Both the position numbers and the translations under genes were made by a program. The notes under the pieces were generated by a model. The model saw nothing but the letters and a program-made list of their open reading frames with translations, had not been told where the DNA came from and ran no database searches. A DNA stretch of 64,000 nt from Sphaeramia orbicularis (Eukaryota > Chordata > Actinopteri > Kurtiformes > Apogonidae), in the NCBI RefSeq assembly GCF_902148855.1, contig NC_043973.1, positions 17,594,028 to 17,658,027 of the forward strand. Reading direction: 5' to 3'. Shown one piece after another: positions 48,001 to 60,029 of the stretch (position 1 is its first letter; every line of letters starts with the position of its first letter).

Positions 48001-51000
48001 GGAATGAGATGAGTGCCATTTGTATTAAATATTTATTTTTAGATATTTATTGCAAGTCACTGTATTATTGTATTATATATATTTTCTTCTCTTTTTACTC
48101 TTGATAGTATCTTTTAATCTTGAGAGTCCTTTGCACAAGAAATTCCTATGTACCTGAGCAAGTACACAAATGACAAACTTTATATTAAGTCTATCTTATC
48201 TATCTTACAAAAGCCTCATAAACTTAATTTAAAGTTTTATCAAACTCTAAAATATTTTTGGTGTGACACTGGATGGTAATTTTGCTAAATGATTTTGTTT
48301 AGGTGAGATTATTTGTGATGTATTTCTGACGTAGGTGCTGATCCGTGTCCATGCCTGTGGAGTGAACCCGGTGGAGACCTACATCCGGTCTGGGACGTTC
48401 TACCGTAAGCCACCGCTGCCGTACACGCCAGGCTCTGATGTCGCTGGAGTCGTGGAAGATGTTGGAGATGGGGTCACTACAGTAAAGGTTTGACTATGAA
48501 TGAAATGTACAACAGGATGTTAAAGAAACAAGAAAGGGCGTGTAGATGTACAGTAGACTGGTGCTGCTCATTACAGATAACAGTAGATCCACAGTAAGGG
48601 CATTAGAGGAGCCATGTTTTCTCAAATATTATAGATTAATATGATGTGGGGGGTGAGGTGAATGACACAGTGGAAAGAAGATACAATTGGAAACAGTTTT
48701 ACACGGGAAAGAAATGTTTGAAAGATTTTTTTTTCAAATCACAGTAATGAAGTTAACAAATGAACCTGTAAATCCACTGTCAGTTTGATGTTTTCCCTAA
48801 AGCTGTATTCATGACTGGTCTTGATTGAGTCTAAGGCAGAGACAAAACCCAGTAAAAAATGTCCTGTCTCCAGTTCTACAGCACGTATTCACACATTAAA
48901 ACTACTTTGTACAGTAGGTCCATGTAAACGCCAACCTGTTTTTATTACAGGAATATTAATCATATTTCTGTGATGTATGACATACTAGTATTTTTTAGTT
49001 TCTGTTGATTTTGTTCAAGTAAATTCTATAACTTACATTATCAGTAGCTTTTAAAATAAATAAAAATGTTAGGAAAAAAACTGATACTGATCCTTCATGA
49101 GGTCAAAGGACAAAATGTTAATGTGTGTAAAGAAATCAGGTATTTAACCAGGACAGGAGCAGAATGTGCTAAAAGTTGTTTTTTTTTTTAAACCCTCGGC
49201 TTTCCACCTTCACAGTTTATTACTTTATTGTTATTATGCCCCCGTTTTTTACACTTTATTTTTATTGTTTGATTTCTGTACAATACAAAACAAATATAAG
49301 GAATATTTGGGATACATTGACCATAAAAAACCTTTGTGACTAACGATTTGTTTTAGTAATGTGACGTTGAAATGAAAATTGTCCATTTTGTTTCATTTAT
49401 CATGACACTGTTCTTCTTCAGTCCTCAGTCTATGGGTCAGAATCTCCATCTCAAATATTCCATTCACAATTTGTAGCCAGTCGTTAGTTGTAGGTGGTTC
49501 TAATCTGGACCATTTTTTTGTAATAGCCTTTTTACAGGGTGCTAATAGTATTTTAAACAAATATCTATCATGTTTTCTTACATTATTACCAATAATACAT
49601 TTATGCCCCCTTTTAAATGTGTTCTGTTTATTTTTTTCTTTTTCTACATGTTCCTTCCTTTGTCACTAGTTGAGCCATGCTTTAGGACCGTAATGTCAAT
49701 GTGATATTTATTGCATTAATTTTCTAATGTTTTATACCAGGTTTCATTTAACACATGTCAGATGTTTGTAACTGTTTGTGCTGCATCTTGTCATGGGGTC
49801 AGGGGTCAGACTAAATAATGACATAATCCTTTAGAAGACATTTAGTTCAGTTTTTTGTGTGTTTTTTACCCTTTCATGCATGAATTATGAGAACTGTAAT
49901 CAAGATTTTTTTTTTTCCTGACTGTTTTTATTCTTCTTTACGAATGGAAAAAAAACAATGTAATTGAAATTTTTTTTTTTTTTTTATGAACCTACTTTTC
50001 ATGGAGTAAAAAAAATGTCCCCACAGCTGGACACCATACGTTTTTATTTATTTATTTATTTATTTAACCTTTATTTAACCAGGTAAGTTGGTTGAGAACT
50101 GATTCTCATTTACAATAACAACCTGGCCAAGAGGCAGCACACAAACAGAATGAGTAGCAGAACAGGTTGCATGTACAAACAACAGAACAGATTAAGAATT
50201 TTATTTTTGAAGCAAAGAAACATGCATATGCTGACATACTGTGTAAAAACTATGAAATAAAAATATTTTTAATGCTGCTAATCTGATGTTTTCTGACATT
50301 TTAACATACTATAATACTTTTACTACTCACTCAGATAATATGCAACAAAAAACAAGTTTTTGTTAAAAAACAAAAAAACAAAACTGTTAATTACAGTCTG
50401 ATAACAATTAGCAATTGATATACACTCAAATATGTTACTGCAGATCGGAATTATTAAGAACAGGAAAATTACAGTAATGGTATGAACTGCAGTGTATGGG
50501 ACGATGCAGAAGCGTCCATTGTGTTGGCTGATATGGAACTAAAACAACAAACCCATGTACATACAAGAGAACAGCTGTAGAATAGCTGTCCACTGTAGTG
50601 ACCACTATGCATGAAAGGGTTAAGGCTGTGCACATATTTCCAGTATTTTCTTGTTCTATTTGAAGAAAAGAGAATGAGAAATAAATATGAATGCTCATTT
50701 CAACCCTGTAAAAACAACAAAAATAGAAGTGGCCTCAGATTTTTTGCACAGTACTGTATATACTGTATGTGTGTGCTTGTTTCAGGCTGGCGATCGTGTT
50801 TTCACCTTGGCCACAGAGTCTGGAGGTTATGCAGAGTACACTGTAGCTTCAGACATCTGTGTCTACAAACTGCATGATGACTTAGACTTCACCCAGGGAG
50901 CTGCTATAGGGGTCCCATACTTCACCGCCTATAGAGCCCTGGTCCACAAGTAAGACAACAGGAAGACGTCACCCATCGGAGGGTTTTAGACCATGACATC

Positions 51001-54000
51001 TTTTATATTATGTCCTCGATGCAGATCTTTGTGTTCACTGAAAAAATACTGTGTAGATTCAACTGCTGCAGCATTAAAGTTCACCTGCAACGGTAGACCA
51101 GATGTTTATATTTATCTTTTTAATTTATGAAGAATTGGTCTTCATCAGGAAGGAAAAAACAGCAGATTTTCCCTTTTTAAAGAGCCCTGCCCAGATTAAA
51201 AAGGGGAATTTATTTAATTCTATCAGTTTTTAATCTAATAACACTAGTCTACAAGTAAACAGCCTTCTTAATAAAAGCAGTAAAACTCTTCCAAGTTTGA
51301 GTCACTAATAAATAAAAAAATGGGTCAAATTGTGAAATTCTGAGAAATGACAACAGAATGTGTTTTACTCAAAAGGAATGTTTGTCTCAGAGCTGCCAGA
51401 TCTACTTCAAAACACTGTCTGTCAGACTATTACAATACATTCACTTTACAGGTTCTTTCTACTGGAGGAACTATAAATATAGTACCTTAAATTTAGTACC
51501 TTATTGCACACAACTGCACCCTAACAGCACATACTGCTACTGCACTGGACTGTACAGACTGTATTTTAGGTTTCTTTCTATTTAGTAGTAGTAAACTACT
51601 GTACCTCTAAGAAAAAATTTGTTATGTGCACATAATGACAATAAACATTCTTGAATCTTGAAATATATTGTATAAATGTACATAAACCAAAATATATGTG
51701 CAATAACATTTATCATATGCATTGAAAACATCAGTCTACTAGTGCCTGTGTCATTTGTTTTCTAATTCATCTTATTAAAGTATGTAAGATTTAGCACATT
51801 TAATCTCTAAGGCAGATGATTTTTAAAAACATTGTAGACAGGTGAATTCGGTCTTATTTTTGATTCTTTTGCTGTTTTCTGTGTGGAAAAAAGTAGGCAT
51901 TAAACATGTTTTCAGTTCCATCACAGCTGTTTTATATAATCATTGAGCTTTTTCCTGGAATCTAAGGCCATATTGTTCACAAAGACACACAAAGAAGTCA
52001 GATAAGCATCTATAAAAGGAGCGGATAAGCTTGCAGGCGCATGATTTCTACTGGATCAGGCAATTTGTAACTGGATCTCCACTGGAAGGGGTTCATGACT
52101 CATAGTCCTGATGTTATGATGTGTTGTGCTGTGTGTTGCAGAGCTCATGCCAAACCTGGAGAGACAGTTCTCATCCATGGAGCCAGTGGAGGAGTGAGTC
52201 ATTTAGTTTTATTTGTTCTTTTTTTTCATCATTACATAATCAAACAGAATATGGTCGCCATCCCTCTCCTGTGTGTGTTTAGGTTGGTATCGCAGCGTGC
52301 CAGCTGTCCCGTGCTCTGGGTCTTAGAGTTTTGGGGACGGCGGGGACACCAGAGGGAATGAAACTGATCCTGAATAACGGCGCTCACCTGGCCTTTAATC
52401 ACAGAGAGGAGGGTTATACAGACAAAATCATGGTGCGTACGGCGATGCCAAACATTCTGTGAGCCTCTCAGTCAAATGACAGAAAAACATGAACTGTGAG
52501 TGTGTTTATCTGATCCAGGAAGCCACAGAGGGCCGAGGTGTGGATGTGATCGTTGAAATGCTGTCAAATGTCAACCTCAGTAAAGACCTACAGATGATGA
52601 ACTACGGAGGACGAGTTTTGGTCAGTGAGGCATTTATTCTCGACATGTTTCCAAACTTTGGGTCACAAGCTGTGTCATTGGTCACAAAATATCAGGGTAA
52701 AATACATAACAATAAAGTGATACAGTCAGGTCCATAAGTATTTGGACAGTGATACTAATTTTATATTTTTGCCTGCATATACAGTCACAGAAAAAATTAT
52801 TAAACCATCAAAAGTCATCAAAAACAATGGTTATGCAATCAAGTACTAACTCCTATGTGTATCATGTGACTAAAACAGACACAAAAGAAAACATGGAATG
52901 CCTAAAAGCACTGTTTTTGGCAGGACAATGCCATAGCTATTGATGTAAGAACTGAAGTGATTTTGGTTATTATCAAGGAAACATGGAAAATGACTAGATA
53001 TCAGCTCTGAAATTAAACTCTTGTGAGCTATTTTTGTTGTTATCATTATATTTATCCAAACAAACGTGCCTTTAGTTGTACCAGGCTTTAAAATGAAAAA
53101 GAAATTAAAGAAAACAAGGGTGGTCTCATAATTTTTCCAGCGACTATATATCACTACAGTGGATTGGAAATGAAATGTCAAGATGTGACTCAAGTGAAGA
53201 TTTTCAGCTTTAACTCAAGGGGTTCAACAAAAATATTGCATGAATCATTTAGTAATTGCATCCATTTTATTCCTCAAAGCCCTCAGATATCTTTTAAACC
53301 ACTAGTCCTACCAATACATGTATGTAATACAGGTAAAATGCAGTTTTTAAGCTTCAGCTGTGACTTGTTTGGATGTTCAAAGCCCCTGTGGTAATTTTAG
53401 ACAAAATTTGTGCATCTTCTACGACACTGGTTCAATAGTACATCCCACATAGTTTGACAAATAACAGTGGTTGTAGTCGCTTGTTTTCATGTTCAATTAA
53501 TGTTATGTTTTAATAAAAGTCACTTTTTCATCAGTTTTCTCAGTTTTGATAGAATAACCTTTGAATTTACTTTGAGATTTTTTAGAACATCTACCTGATC
53601 AGTAAATTCAATACAGGAAAATAGCTGATTTTTATTGAGAAATGCAAAATGCAGTGGATAATATTATAATAAATAGTGTTAAATCACTTTAGAAATGTTA
53701 GATGATTAGAAATAATCATTTGGAAGTTGCCACAGAAATGGCTCTAAGTCTTTAAAGGTTATAGAAAAAAACAGTCCTTCCATTGTCAGAGGGTGAAGTA
53801 ATTGGACAAACTAAGATTGTTTGAAAAATGTGGATTTTTTTAATACTTGGAAAGAAAAATCATTGCACATTAAAATCCTAAAATGTACCAAATTGTTGTG
53901 TGTGTGTGTTTTGTTTTTTTCCTCTCCACTCCTAAATTTTTTTATTTTTTTTTTATTACAATTTAACACCTCCTTGGACCTCATTGAGAATTCCAGTGAT

Positions 54001-54700
54001 GGGTACAACAGAAATACACAGAAAATATCTAAAACAAGAAAGTCAGTGGTGGTGCAGAGGCAAAATGTTACTGTCCAAATACTTGTGGATATGACTGTAA
54101 AAGCTAAAAACAATGGAGCAAACTGAAAATAACCTGAATTTTTATGTTTGTTTCCTGTGTTTGACATTCCAGAAAAGTACATTTAATTCAGTATTATTTT
54201 AACAGTGGAACTTAGCTCTGTCATTAGGACAGTTCATGTCATGTGTTTGTGCACCTCATTACACTTTGATTCACTTCTAACATGTGTCCACATGTCGTGT
54301 TCCTCTTCATCTGTAGGTTATCGGTTGCAGAGGCTCCATCGAGATCAACCCCAGGGACACGATGGCCAAAGAGAGCAGTGTCATCGGAGTCATGCTTTTC
54401 TTGGCTACACCGGTACGACGCATACGCTGTATTATACGACATTATCTGCAGTTTATGAAGCGGCCCCTGCAAACACATGCATTAAATCCAAGTTAATGTG
54501 TTGAAATAATCAATAAGTTGGATCCATGTCTGATCCAGGAGGAGAATAAGGAGGCTGCGGCGCTGTTCTACGCCGGGATGGAAGCCGGTTGGATGCGCCC
54601 CATCGTCGGCGCTCGGTACCCACTCGATAAAGCCGCTCAGGCTCATCATGACATCATTGAATCTCCCGGGGCCACTGGGAAGATAGTGCTGACCATGTAA
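43876..54700 (+). CDS. cryz: cryz, zeta-crystallin / NADPH:quinone oxidoreductase
   Basis: Eight exons join in frame: 43876-43983, 48335-48487, 50786-50949, 52142-52193, 52283-52432, 52519-52620, 54317-54412 and 54539-54700 (987 nt, 328 aa; human 329). The first ATG in good context is used; a second in-frame Met is six residues on. The catalytic N-terminal domain of the medium-chain dehydrogenase/reductase family is followed by a Rossmann fold with [20 protein letters not shown] at about 154-173 for NADPH. The family blocks [28 protein letters not shown] and [10 protein letters not shown] are conserved. No structural-zinc cysteines are seen, as expected for zeta-crystallins. It reduces o-quinones by one electron in the cytosol and can bind AU-rich RNA. 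Divergent from dars2. Introns are filled with repeats. Poly(A) signal AATAAA at 54774-54779. Confidence 0.96.
44370..44773 (+). mobile_element. piggyBac-like MITE family A, copy 5, right end missing
   Basis: Left TTAA at 44370-44373 and CCCTTTCATGCATGAATTAT are intact. The copy stops within its last third, at the start of the CCTCCGCC repeat, and its right TTAA end is absent. A deletion on or after insertion of the second repeat explains this. Confidence 0.8.
44774..45208. mobile_element. Foldback repeat, CCTCCGCC-AAGGAGG family, with (GTTT)n/(GTCT)n arms
   Basis: Left ATTACCTCCGCCAAGGAGGT, then GTTT and GTCT repeats, then CAACATAACTCAAAAAGTTATGG. From about 44985 the same words return as reverse complement (CATTTCCAACAAACCC, then CCATAACTTCTTGAG, then GACA/AACA repeats, then CATAACCTCCTCGGCG). 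It ends TGACGGAGGTCTGCGCTCTCC and TTTTCTAGTT. The arms give about 170 bp of near-perfect inverted repeat, enough for a long hairpin. Same family as 32887-33562. Confidence 0.75.
45412..45458. repeat. Perfect 23-bp palindrome with 1-nt loop
   Basis: 45412-45434 (ATAGAGAAAAGTTTGG...) is exactly inverted in 45436-45458, with a single T between. It lies in hAT copy 5 where other copies have the motif once. Confidence 0.95.
45733..46302 (+). mobile_element. piggyBac-like MITE family A, copy 6
   Basis: TTAA at 45733-45736 and 46299-46302. Left end CCCTTTCTTGCATGAATTAT, right end (reversed) TCCTTTCATGCACAGTGG. Full-length, about 570 bp. In cryz intron 1. Confidence 0.9.
46303..48334. other. cryz intron 1, remaining part
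   Basis: Mostly AT-rich. Contains the word GGGGTGTCCAAAAACATTTTT near 46957, shared with 41108. Two related words, GTCACATCCGTCCACTGCC (about 47601) and GTCACGTCCATCCACCAGC (about 47760), hint at an unnamed repeat. A retroposon-like tail lies at about 48050-48200 (CTTGAGAGTCCTTTGCAC, ending in TCTATCTTATC). The 133-aa ORF at 47340-47741 has no recognisable domain and no support as a gene. Confidence 0.5.
49235..49650 (-). mobile_element. LINE-1-type ORF2 C-terminal fragment
   Basis: Minus-strand translation of the middle gives [20 protein letters not shown] and [11 protein letters not shown], preceded by [15 protein letters not shown]. This is the far C-terminal region of fish L1-type ORF2. 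The 3' end carries AATAAAAATAAAGTG and a short A-run near 49235-49260. 5'-truncated and decayed. In cryz intron 2, antisense. Confidence 0.7.
49865..50623 (+). mobile_element. piggyBac-like MITE family A, copy 7, with a SINE-like insert
   Basis: Left TTTA (decayed TTAA) at 49865-49868 and CCCTTTCATGCATGAATTAT; right TTAA at 50620-50623 after CATGCATGAAAGGG. A 157-bp retroposon splits it at about 50040. Located about 160 bp before cryz exon 3. Confidence 0.88.
50040..50197 (-). mobile_element. Fish retroposon fragment (TTTAACCAGGTAAGTTGG type)
   Basis: (TTTA)n, then CCTTTATTTAACCAGGTAAG, then TTGAGAAC and TTCTCATTTACAATAACAAC, then GACC-like and GGCAGCAC words. This is a widely dispersed fish retroposon 3' end in reverse orientation, with its A-rich tail at left. 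Inserted into MITE copy 7. Confidence 0.7.
51480..51662 (+). mobile_element. Retroposon 3' tail, ending GACAATAAACATTCTTGAATC
   Basis: GCACACAACTGCACCCTAAC, then GCACTGGACTGTACAGACTG, then TATGTGCACATAATGACAAT and TCTTGAATCTTGAA. This is the 3' end layout of a fish LINE/SINE. In cryz intron 3. Confidence 0.6.
52723..54097. mobile_element. Tc1/mariner-type non-autonomous element, outer copy
   Basis: TA-flanked (52721-52722, 54098-54099). Inverted ends CAGTCAGGTCCATAAGTATT and CAGTCATATCCACAAGTATT, both followed by TGGACAGT. About 1.4 kb including the nested element; no transposase frame survives. In cryz intron 6. Confidence 0.85.
52782..53146. mobile_element. Tc1-type MITE nested in the outer element
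   Basis: TA-flanked (52780-52781, 53147-53148). Ends CAGTCACAGAAAAAATTATT and TAGTCGCTGGAAAAATTATG (reverse-complemented), about 365 bp, non-coding. Inserted about 60 bp inside the left end of the surrounding element, so it is younger. Confidence 0.8.
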
Positions 54701-54930
54701 TAATGTGATCGTATCAGAGGTCAAAGGTCGGGTATAAAATGATGAATTAAAATGATGGGATGTTTTTGTCGACAATAAAAATCAATTCAGTGTCAACGGG
54801 AAAACCCAGATACAGTACAATATGGAACAATACTGAGTTAATGTTGAACTCAAGAGCAGAAAAATAAGCCAAAATTTTTAAAAAGTCAGTCATCATGAGG
54901 AATAAGAAAAGACACAGGTTTTAGTTGCTT

Positions 54931-55489
54931 TTAACCCTTTCATGCTTGATGTCCACATTTGTGGACACATAGTTTCAGCTCATTTTCCACAGGGTTATAA
55001 AAGAAATATTCTCCAAACCACATGGAGGCAGTCTCATTAGACCCTAAACAGTACAATGGAAAAAAAGTTAGTTTTAGAATTTGGACTGCTCTGTGATCTC
55101 ATAAAGTTAACCTCCTAAGACCCAGGTATGGGTTTACTGTCCATGTTTGTGGACAAACGTTTCACAGCTTAAAAAAAAAAAAAAAAAAAAACAACTCCAC
55201 AAGACATTCCATAAAAATTTAAAAAAAAAACAAAACATGCAACTAAAAAATCTGTTTCATCATGATGTTTCCAATATAGGCAATTATTACATTTTTTTTA
55301 AAAAAAAGCCAAAATTTGTACTCTCCTGGGTCTGAGGAGGTTAAATATCTTCTTCATAAAACCATATTTAAAAATAAATAAATAAATAAAATTCAAAATC
55401 CTTTCAGCTTTACGCTAATTTTGAATAATAAAATCAATCTAAAAAAAACCCTAGATACTTTTCTTCTAATTCATGCATGTAGGGGTTAA
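54931..55489 (+). mobile_element. piggyBac-like MITE family D (GTCCACATTTGTGGAC palindrome)
   Basis: TTAA at 54931-54934 and 55486-55489. Left CCCTTTCATGCTTGATGTCC, right (reversed) CCCCTACATGCATGAATTAG. Related to family A at the tips but different inside. GTCCACATTTGTGGAC is a subterminal palindrome. Holds a nested family C element. Confidence 0.75.
55107..55344 (+). mobile_element. piggyBac-like MITE family C (CCTCCTAAGACCCAG ends)
   Basis: TTAA at 55107-55110 and 55341-55344; ends CCTCCTAAGACCCAGG and (reversed) CCTCCTCAGACCCAGG. 238 bp, with GTCCATGTTTGTGGAC just inside the left end. Inserted into the family D copy. Confidence 0.8.
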
Positions 55490-57769
55490 TGGTTATGCAA
55501 GCTTTTTAATTCTAAAAATAATGTTCATGTGCATCTGGAGTTATCAGATCTCCCTTTACTGCTCTATATGCAAATACTTCCAGTTAAATTTATAATCAAT
55601 CAGTCAATATACCTTTGAACATCCCACGGGTTTCTATTGACTCACTTGACATATGCTTTAATTATGATTGACTCTTAAAGCATATGATTAGTTTTTACTG
55701 GATTATGCAAACTGAAGATATTCTGTTTACTCACGGAGAAAAGAGTCAGGTGAACATACAAAGCACTAGTAACACAACTTTAAAAACACACACAGATGCA
55801 GACGACTGAGTAGGTAGTCCTTCAGTCCATCCCAGGATTCATTCATGATCACACTTCTTAAGTCATTTGGAGATGCATGTTCCAGACACTTCTGAAGGAT
55901 CAGATCTCAGTGCGTCTTGTGTGTATTCATACTTTCATTTGTGCTGTCCATTTCTGATCATAGTGCCACATCTGAACTCACTCTGTTAAGGTTGTGTCAC
56001 TGAAAATTACTTAAATTTTAACAATTTACGAGAGAAATTAATGCAGGCACTTGAACAAAAAACAAGAAATGTATATTTTCATGTATTAAATTGTATGTAA
56101 TCTTTAAAGCTGCAGTGATATTTTAATGGACAACTGAAAGGATGTTAGTGGCATATGTTACATACAGCAGTGTTCATCTGGTGTTACTTTCCACCGATTG
56201 GCAAATTTAGGAATAATACTGACTCTGGTCTTTGCTTGTTTTTGGTCTGTAGGTATTAAATGTACCAACATGTTCACCAGATACTAACTCTGTTTTTCAA
56301 TGATAGTTACTGAAAATTACTAAATGTAGATGGGACTAAAAAAAAAAAGAGGGGAAGAGTATTGCTTTGACTCGTAGTGGGTTTAATGTTAAGACAAGAG
56401 GTACTGCAGTTGTTAAAAAATAAAAAAAAAACAAAAAATAAAAAATAAAAATTAAGTGAATGATGAATTGATAAATAAAATTCTATATTGATTTAATCAT
56501 CAAGGTGTAAAAACTGTTTAAACTGAAATTTTAGCAATGCTTGTGTTGTAATAATAGCTGCTAACATGGATTGTTGAAAATCAGCATAAGACATTTGAAT
56601 AATAACTATGACAATCTATTTTATGGATGGATCTATTAAATATTTTAAATCATCGGTCATTTGCACCACAGATCAGTAGCTGAAGAATCACTGCTAAGTT
56701 TAGTCCTCATTCATTTCAAAATTCTTATTTGTTTATTGATATTTTTTCCTAATTTTTCATAGTCATGTGATTCCCCACCTTGGAAATAATTGAAAGACAA
56801 TAAATCTATTTTGGTAACTTTTTCTGATTTGTGTAATATTTTTGTATATTGATCAAAGGCAAAAAGTCTGAAATGTGTTTTTAAAAATCCCATCTAATTC
56901 TATAGAATTTACCTGGAAGGTGAAAGAGTAAAGTTAAAGGATCATTTCTGACTCACAAACCTGCATTAGAAACGACATCTGTGCTTCTCGGGTGACACCT
57001 GACGCTACTGAGCATGCTCCACACATGGCCAGGTAACATAAGATAGAAACACAGACACGACTGAGTCACAGCGCTGTAGAAACCTGTAAATGATGGAGCT
57101 CTAGGGTTAAATCTCCAAACAGAAGATCAACACACAGCTATGGATCAGTCCCATGGATTCATGTGTGACCGGAGGAAACTCAGAGGTTTCATTTAACAGG
57201 TAAGACGGTTGTAGAAGTACTCATGCTCTGTAACCTGGTGTTGAATGAGTGGATGTAAAAGGTCACATGAGGCAGTGGTGATCCTGCTGAAAAATGTCAT
57301 TCTATACACTTATTTAGGCTTGTTTATAAAAAATAGAAGGGGTTATTTATCTGCTGTCGGCATATTCATAAATTGAGATATTTACACTGTTCTCACAATT
57401 TGGACTCATTCTGATTGGAAAATGTGTTTTTTGGCTTAAAATGATGGCAAAAAATTTACTTGAGTTTTGATTCCTGTAAAGAGTTATGGAACCTGAAAGT
57501 CCTCCAGTAAAAGCTACACTAATAGGTGAGTTAGATGCTCATTAGAAAGGGACTGGTTTCCTAACTGAACAGGACAGGACTTTTAGGCTAATACTGATGG
57601 ATGAGCAGCTGTAAGGGGACTTAAAGGAACACTCATTCTGCACAGCTGGAGGTGAACGTACAGCCTACAAACATCTGACTGTATGATGACGAGAATTAAC
57701 ACTGCAGTCACAGTCATACAGTGGCCTCCAGGATGGGATTTGTAGTTGACTTGATGAAAGGACTTAAAG
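55490..57769. other. Intergenic, possible non-coding first exon near 57.0-57.2 kb
   Basis: Largely AT-rich and featureless. At about 56940-57200 composition rises and the words TGAGCATGCTCC and GACTGAGTCACAG occur. AACAGGTAAGACGG at about 57197-57210 would serve as a good splice donor. There is no protein-coding signal. No TSS evidence is available from sequence alone. Confidence 0.25.
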
Positions 57770-58537
57770 TTATTACCCCCCCCCCCCCCCCCCGAAGGGG
57801 AGGCAAGGGGTATTGTTTTTGGATCAGTTTGTTTATTAACACTCTAGGAGCAAAACTATTGGTTAAATTCATACCACATTAGGTTTATAGATTGCCAGTG
57901 ACCCAGAACAGATCTGATTACATTTTGGGAAAAGTAGGTTAAAGTTCAATTTTTTAAATGAATTTTTAAAATCTTTTTTCCCTGCATTTACTTATAATTG
58001 GATAACATTTCAAATGTCTGTAGCAGCAAAACTATTGGGTGAATTCACACCAAATTTGGTTTATGGATTTCCAGTGACCCAGAATAAATGTGATTACAAA
58101 AGTAGGTCAAAGTTTAAATTTTTTATGAATTTTTTATTCTTTTAATTGTTTCTCCATTTACTTATAATTGGTGAAATTTCACATGTCTGTAGCAGCAAAA
58201 CTATTGCATGAATTCATACCAAACTGGGTTTATACATTGCCAGTGACTCAGAACACATGTGGTTACATTTTGGGAAAAGTAGGTCAAAGTTCAAACTTCT
58301 AATGAATTTTTGAAAATCCTTTTTTCTCCCATTTACTTATAATGGGCAAAATGTCAAATGTCTATAAAAACATCCATTTTGTTTCAATTTACTTCAAACT
58401 TGCCATATATAAAAAGGCAGTTGATATGCTGACACCAGCACACTCAGACATGATGACATCAGCTGGATCGATGCCAAAATAAGCTACAATACATACGAGG
58501 GGCGGGGTTTGTTGTGCCTGGCACCACTCTTTTAGTA
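57770..58537 (+). mobile_element. Repeat family E, copy 2, with three internal tandem units
   Basis: Begins TATTACC plus a poly-C run, then GAAGGGGAGGCAAGGGG and TATTGTTTTTGGATCAG. It ends GGATCGATGCCAAAATAAGC and GGCGGGGTTTGTTGTGCCTGG. Inside, a unit of about 170 bp recurs three times (from about 57845, 58013 and 58187), each starting AGCA(A)AACTATTG and ending TTTACTTATAAT. The reverse copy at 35920-36408 has fewer units. Confidence 0.7.
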
Positions 58538-59532
58538 TTGATTTGCAATGATCTACAAAATACAGTGTCCGTTTTTGGTTCTGCTTGATTTACAGATGTT
58601 CAGTGTTATAAGACAGGTTGATAGATATATAGTGTTTGTTCAGTTTGTGTTTTCTATTAAACATCAGATGTGGTTCACACTATAACCTGTGAAAGGCCTT
58701 CAAGCAGCGATAGATCGATTAATCAGTTTGGCTGATTAATTAATATATTGGCAGGTCATAATGGTTAACAGCTAATATGAGTCTTCTAAACTGGAAATAC
58801 TGGCTTTTGAGGGAAAGTAATAGCTCAACAGATAAAATCACTCTCATCTAGATGTTTGGTTTTTTTTTTAACCTGAGTTTGATGCTTAGTTAAGTGTTTA
58901 TATGGTTTATACTAAAGTGAATAGAAGTTACTTTAAGTTAAGACATGCATCAGACATGTGTTTTTAGTGTCAGTATTCTAGATTGACAGGCTGTCAACAT
59001 TTCTCTGGTCCAAACTTGTGACTATAAGCAAATACAGAATCTGTTATATGTTTGGATTAAATAGGAAGTGTCTGTGCCTTAACAGCTGTGCAGCTTTTTA
59101 ATTAGAAATAACAGTTTCATATTCTCCTGAGAAGAATAACAATGAATTGTTTTCTGCTGTAGGAGGCAAACAGTTCACAGTTTTATTAAAAAACATTCCA
59201 TAAAAAATAGATTAAAGTTTATACATTCACACAAGACATTTTTTCAACACAAAAAAGGCTAAAACTTATACTGTCTTGGGTGTCAAGATGATTAAACCTA
59301 AAAAAAACTGACTCTGAAGGATGTATAAGTAAAGCATTGGCCTTAAATTGTTATAATCAGTATTAAAGCTGCACAATTAGTCAAACTGCAAACACACGTA
59401 CAGTATCATATGTAAAGGTCCAGTGTGTGAATGGTGATATTACAGATTCAGTGATTAAAAATGTAAAATGAGAATCACTGTTTGTTTGTTTTTTACACTT
59501 GTACTGTAATTACCCAGTTTTCAATGAATAAA

Positions 59533-59660
<128 letters not shown>

Positions 59661-60029
59661 TTTTCTAAAAGAAAATAATGCATAGTTATTGACAATTAAG
59701 CTAAAAAAAAAAAGGTGATAAATAAAAATACTCCTTTTCAAATGATCAGCAATTAGTACATTTACCCTGTTAACCCAGCAAGTATCTATAAATTTAAAAA
59801 AAAAATCACTATATGACTTTTCAACATGATTGTAGAGCCATAATGAATATGAACAATATTCAGAGGCAAAAATATTGTATAACTTTAATGAAATATTCCA
59901 GGTTGAAGTTGCATCTGTTACTTTCCATTTCTTTTTGGAGCATCATGTCCCGTTGGTTCTCATCAGTTCACAGATCTATTGGAAACATTACTGTAAAAAT
60001 TGTAATTAGTCAATAAAGACGGCAGCACA

